Positions 62,201 to 64,000 of a stretch of 64,000 nucleotides of DNA are shown here, one piece after another. The notes under the pieces were generated by a model. The model was not told the DNA's origin, ran no database searches, and saw only the letters and a list, made by a program, of their open reading frames with translations. The stretch is from Cupriavidus campinensis. GTDB lineage: Bacteria; Pseudomonadota; Gammaproteobacteria; Burkholderiales; Burkholderiaceae. The stretch's first letter is position 1. Every line of letters starts with the position of its first letter. The translations under genes and the position numbers were made by a program. Location of the stretch: positions 51,446 through 115,445 of the forward strand of contig NZ_CAJPVH010000012.1 in NCBI RefSeq assembly GCF_905397395.1, read 5' to 3'.

Positions 62201-64000
62201 ATTCCAGCTCGGAGCAGCGCTCGCGCAGCAGCGGGTTCCTGTCGCGTTCGTCGAGCCATGATGCAATAGCCAGCTACGCGGACGTGGGCGTGGGTAGCGC
62301 CATCAGCGGCGACACGGTCCAGGCAGTCGCTGGCAACGACCTGCTCATCCGCCAGAGCACTGTCACGGCAACGGATGCCGTTGACCTGACGGCAGCCAGA
62401 GGAAACGTCGTGATCACGGCCGGCGAAAACGTTCGCGAAGTGACCGAGACGCACGAGCGCTCTTCGTCCGGCGTTAAGTTCTCGGCGGGGCAGGGTGGGA
62501 TCGGCGTGTCGGCTGGCGGCAGCAACGCCAAATCGTCGTCGCATACCGTGGCCGTGACCCAGAGCGACGCACGCTCCGCAGTGGGTGCCACCAACGGCAG
62601 CGTCACCATCACAGCGGGGAAGGACGCGGTCATCATCGGCAGCGACCTGATCGCGGGTAAGAGCGGCGAAAACGAGAGCGCCGGCCACATCGACATCCAG
62701 GCCGAGAACATCGCCATCACTACCGGCATTGACCGGGTCGTGCAGGACAGCAGCCAGAGCAGCAGGTCCAGCAGCTTCGGCGTTGCCGTGGTCGGTACGC
62801 CACTGGACTCTGTACGCAACATCCAGGCCAACAGCCAGGCCGACAGCAAGGTCACGGCCACAAAGCAGGTGGCGGGCGAAATCGGCCATTCGGCGGGAAC
62901 GGCGCCGCAGATCGCGGTGACTTACGGGCGGAACTCCAGCAGCGCCGAGTTTCATTCCGAAGGCGTGACCAACAGCGGCAGCACGCTGACCGGTGCGGGT
63001 GACATCATCCTGCGCGCCACCGGCAGCGGGGTGAAGGACGATGCCGGCAAGGCCGTAGATGGCGACATCCTGCTGCATGGCAGCATGGTCAGCGCGGGCG
63101 GCAAAGCGGTGCTGGACGCGCAGCGCAACGTGAACATCGAAGCATCGACGGATACGTACAGCGAGTCTTCCTCTTCCCAGAGCAGCGGCTGGAAGATCAG
63201 CACGGCCGGCGCTACGCTGGGCGACATCGGCCGTAGCATCAACGGCGGCGCAAACAGCAGCGGCGTGACCGTCGTGCCGTACGGCAGCCAGAAAGCCAAT
63301 GCCAGTGGCGAATTGTCCGCCAGCCAGCAGAATGCCAGCACGATCACCGGCGATTCGGTCACGATGACCAGCCGCAGCGGCGACGTGCGAATTGCAGGCA
63401 GCGGCGTGGCCGCAGAGAATGACATTGCCATTTCGGCCAAGCAGGGGCGGGTGGACATCCTCTCGGGGCAGGAAACCAAGTCGCAGCGTAGCGACAGCAG
63501 CAGCAAGGCCATCGGCGACCTGGGCGGCAATGGCTACGCAGGCACCTTCGGCGTACGGTCTGAATCGCACCATCTTGATGCAAACAGCACGAGCGAGAAC
63601 ACTGTGCGCAGCCAGGTGGTCAGCGGCAACGGCAATGTGAGCATCGCCGCCAAGGACGACCTCACCGCGCGCGGTGCCGACATCTCCGCAGGGCAAGACG
63701 TGACCCTGATCGGCAAGAACGTCGTGCTCGATCCGGGCGAGGATTCCAGCACGATGAACCAGAAGGACAAGTCGAGCCAATATGGCGTGACGCTAGCCTT
63801 CTCGGGCTATTCCGTGCAGGCGGCACAGGCGGCAGAGAACGCAGCACGGGCAATGGAGAGCGGTGACGGCAAGTCGGCTGCGCTGTATGCGGTGCAGGCG
63901 GGCATTGCGGCGGCGAACTCGGTGGGCGCGGTCAATGCGTTGCAAGGCCAGGGCAAGCCCCCCGTCAGTAACTCGGCAACGGGCAATCCGGGCAATAGCA
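56218..64000 (+). CDS. CdiA/FHA-type two-partner-secretion exoprotein (partial, 3' end outside)
   Basis: At least 2,594 codons, open to the window edge without a stop. MNRLCYRLVFNKTRAMLMAVQE is the extended signal-peptide region, followed by a hydrophobic core to AGAQ. Residues about 75-300 are the TPS domain (NHYNQFDVNKAGAILNN; VANPNGILVDGAGFINTSR). FHA-1 repeats fill about 300-1180 (DNRGGRIYGGQAL and similar). Residues about 1185-1500 are non-repetitive (AGLKRGTETFYYQSGTFSNW; NPCLPGDPCDF) where CdiA has its receptor-binding domain. Residues about 1520-1670 form the YP-like region (SDYMLGALGLDPQRTQKRLGDGFYEEKLV). FHA-2 repeats start near 1675. No CdiB-like gene precedes it. The toxin end and immunity gene lie beyond the window. 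Confidence 0.93.
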   Translation, partial: MNRLCYRLVFNKTRAMLMAVQETASSTGSGRRKGRGPAESATRRGATGSLCVGVPMLQLAGWMAMGLPMVAGAQIVADPNAGANRPGVIQTANGLPQVNITRPSGAGVSVNHYNQFDVNKAGAILNNSPGIVATQQAGYINGNPNLQPGGSARIIVNQVTSTLPSQLRGYLEVAGPRAEVIVANPNGILVDGAGFINTSRATLTTGIPVYGGSGSLDAFRVTGGQIVVEGGGLHATGVDQVDLIARAVKANAALYANNLNVVAGAAQVDRATLSATAIAGSGPAPSVSIDVSELGGMYANKILLASTEAGVGVSTRGVVAAQAGDLTLTAQGRLQLAGQTSTAGSMTVNARDGVDNTGTTYAGQRLALGTLGGLTNSGTLAAGNGLSANAASIASSGTLASGIGADGTVSQAGTLALNASGAVQASGKVLAGADATVQGASVNLAGSETSAIGTVQVTASQGGIDLNGATLSAGGALGAQASGALDASGATVRTGGNANVTAASVSNRNAQLIADGAIDIRSAGAVDNAAGVMQAGGGLTMDVASLGNQAGRVVSLNGDGLTIAARGAIENTTGNTASGAQGGVIGGNGSVRIDADALANHGQINAAGDATAHLGKLDNDAGTVLAGGAANVSVSGAVSNRNGTFSSASLDLNGSTIDNRGGRIEADDLALRATGNLNNAGGTIAQYGTSDTTIVAGGKLDNTGGAVVINGSSAILDAGTLANVGGKIAHAGTGRMAVLGEKGAADNTDGSIQSNGTLEARLLALDNTRGVVSAQGDVSLVAANGITNRQGSVYADKSLAVGTLRHIDNASGSLQAGGGLTLSATGVLSNNGGTISANGTDSTASVTAAGVDNTGGRLTNAGTGATSVSTAGALSNAGGTLGGNGNTTLAARDLINTGGGNVAGGGSLTLSVSNSVDNRGGRIYGGQALTMQQAGASIDNSGGTLLGGKDVTLNVNAMSNLGGTVRANQGIAVSGMVAGSGEMTAGGDLSLNVNGDYVNDAANRLAANGDLRVTATGAVTNTGRLAAREDLTVQGSNVVNAAGATMTGATTNVSASGTISNAGRIDGDTVTTTSAALGNMGTIIGNAITVQASDVSNAGAAAIIAGASDVKLYASNAVSNTDGATIYSMGNLQIARDGTRDGGGMLANQMNALVNSSATIEADGDIDIAARSVMNKRTSIVTEAGTPVETARQTLTAWMAGLKRGTETFYYQSGTFSNWRWMGGSADISADMMNALRAPVTVEVPKSDVANLNTDAKTLSFTKPVMEITSTEEAQSQNPCLPGDPCDFVPTRSVTKNATQYYQSIEDTGSSYRITFWPDWDPATQINPGDLRVRYDLGSDVHDYSEIARTTVKMTATDRLISATDAGKIQARGAIRINADGGAILNQSSTMAAGGDLSRRATGGTIDDIGTVLQQTVTTTSTSTFYWHEKSGVDSDQQTVVSAPELQVPTTVAALPSVVTSNQAVQTSARDVSVGAVNAVGVDVSSSGVAGGGGSRAHIDGATGKTSRPQTLGTAGGGIPNLRLPTNGLYTYRSAPGDTYLVATDSRFTQYTNFISSDYMLGALGLDPQRTQKRLGDGFYEEKLVRDQVTALTGKTFLTGYTDQMEEYKALMNNGVTYGKAFGLAPGVGLTEEQMRQLTTDMVWMVSQDVTLPDGTTQSVLVPKVYLAQGPGVDLNATGALVAGNAVTINATGNVNNSGNIVGDVATQVLGNDIVNRGAIGGTTGTTLVQAAQDVRNLGGRIGGQDVVVAAGRDVINETQTISAVQSIDKSSASATAVGAQAVIEGKGNVAVLAGRDVTLAGSTLAAGGDALIGAGRDINVGTVALGTTQDTRNGQSYSHDAVTTYQGSDVTAGKGLTAVAGRDVVLANAAVSAGTDATLVAGQNLVVLNTTDSHAHAEASLGGKSASYTKSSYDETVRGSEIEAGGNAKLAAGQTALVGTVLAANGIEAAQTSGAGSVAVIGSSVTAGTGASGGGVTMVATEDVIVAEGREVHDSSSEQRSRSSGFLSRSSSHDAIASYADVGVGSAISGDTVQAVAGNDLLIRQSTVTATDAVDLTAARGNVVITAGENVREVTETHERSSSGVKFSAGQGGIGVSAGGSNAKSSSHTVAVTQSDARSAVGATNGSVTITAGKDAVIIGSDLIAGKSGENESAGHIDIQAENIAITTGIDRVVQDSSQSSRSSSFGVAVVGTPLDSVRNIQANSQADSKVTATKQVAGEIGHSAGTAPQIAVTYGRNSSSAEFHSEGVTNSGSTLTGAGDIILRATGSGVKDDAGKAVDGDILLHGSMVSAGGKAVLDAQRNVNIEASTDTYSESSSSQSSGWKISTAGATLGDIGRSINGGANSSGVTVVPYGSQKANASGELSASQQNASTITGDSVTMTSRSGDVRIAGSGVAAENDIAISAKQGRVDILSGQETKSQRSDSSSKAIGDLGGNGYAGTFGVRSESHHLDANSTSENTVRSQVVSGNGNVSIAAKDDLTARGADISAGQDVTLIGKNVVLDPGEDSSTMNQKDKSSQYGVTLAFSGYSVQAAQAAENAARAMESGDGKSAALYAVQAGIAAANSVGAVNALQGQGKPPVSNSATGNPGNS

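Noticed and set aside
62077..63780. A 567-codon minus-strand frame within the CdiA-like gene
   Set aside because: The plus-strand frame is continuous from 56218 to the window end with FHA repeats; the antisense frame reflects Ala/Gly-rich repeats.
56218..64000. FHA repeats considered as a DNA repeat array or CRISPR
   Set aside because: Repeats are protein-level (about 20 residues) with diverged DNA; no regular spacer structure.

Overview
The window is about two-thirds G+C with dense coding, short intergenic gaps and many 4 to 8 bp ATGA-type overlaps. Its gene families (several LysR regulators, a Bug-family tricarboxylate-transporter receptor, a class III CoA-transferase paired with a CitE-like lyase, a heavy-metal RND pump, DUF883, and a complete Burkholderiales-style type VI secretion system) point to a beta-proteobacterium close to Cupriavidus or Ralstonia. 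The genus is inferred from gene content, not from a marker gene. I saw no rRNA, tRNA, CRISPR array or insertion sequence.

Layout. 1-2.7 kb: a LysR regulator, convergent with an RcsB/BvgA-like orphan response regulator whose upstream region carries five 10-bp tandem repeats, then an unrecognised 313-aa protein. 2.8-6.3 kb: a classical autotransporter with an AT-rich upstream region. 6.3-10.4 kb: a small coiled-coil protein and a periplasmic molybdenum aldehyde oxidoreductase (paoABC type, Tat-exported). 10.7-16.6 kb: a cytochrome P450/ABM monooxygenase/TauE permease operon, a PHB-depolymerase-like esterase, a 2Fe-2S ferredoxin, a YigZ-type protein, a DUF938 methyltransferase and a second TauE permease.

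16.75-42.1 kb: a type VI secretion system with all 13 core components in two divergent operons. The left operon reads vgrG, effector, immunity candidate, 411-aa membrane protein, tssM, tssA, tssF, tssG, tssJ. The right operon reads tssB, tssC, tssK, tssL, an OmpA-domain membrane protein, hcp, (terminator), tssH, tssE. The effector has an M23-like N-terminus, an SH3b-like segment and a GH19 chitinase/lysozyme-like domain. It overlaps by 8 bp a secreted, repeat-containing protein that is the obvious immunity candidate. TssM has lost its Walker A motif. The segment from the 5' part of tssM to the 3' part of vgrG is visibly less G+C-rich than the flanking core genes and looks like an exchanged cassette.

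42.1-46.4 kb: a carboxylate uptake/activation locus (Bug receptor, LysR regulator, CoA-transferase, CitE-like lyase) with a textbook T-N11-A LysR box before the Bug gene. 46.7-52.4 kb: a CzcCBA-type heavy-metal efflux operon ended by a strong terminator. 52.4-54.7 kb: an MFS exporter divergent from its LysR regulator. 54.7-55.8 kb: two small stress/envelope proteins (DUF883, PRC-barrel). 56.2 kb to the end: the first 2,594 codons of a very large CdiA/FHA-type two-partner-secretion exoprotein. Signal, TPS, FHA-1, putative receptor-binding, YP and FHA-2 regions are present; the toxin end lies outside the window.

Taken together, much of the window concerns envelope and contact functions: type V autotransporter, T6SS and CdiA-like contact inhibition, interspersed with catabolic and efflux genes. 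The most promising novelty is in the T6SS: an ATPase-dead TssM, its unknown membrane partner, a TssM-like/OmpA hybrid, and a composite peptidoglycan effector with a tightly coupled immunity candidate.
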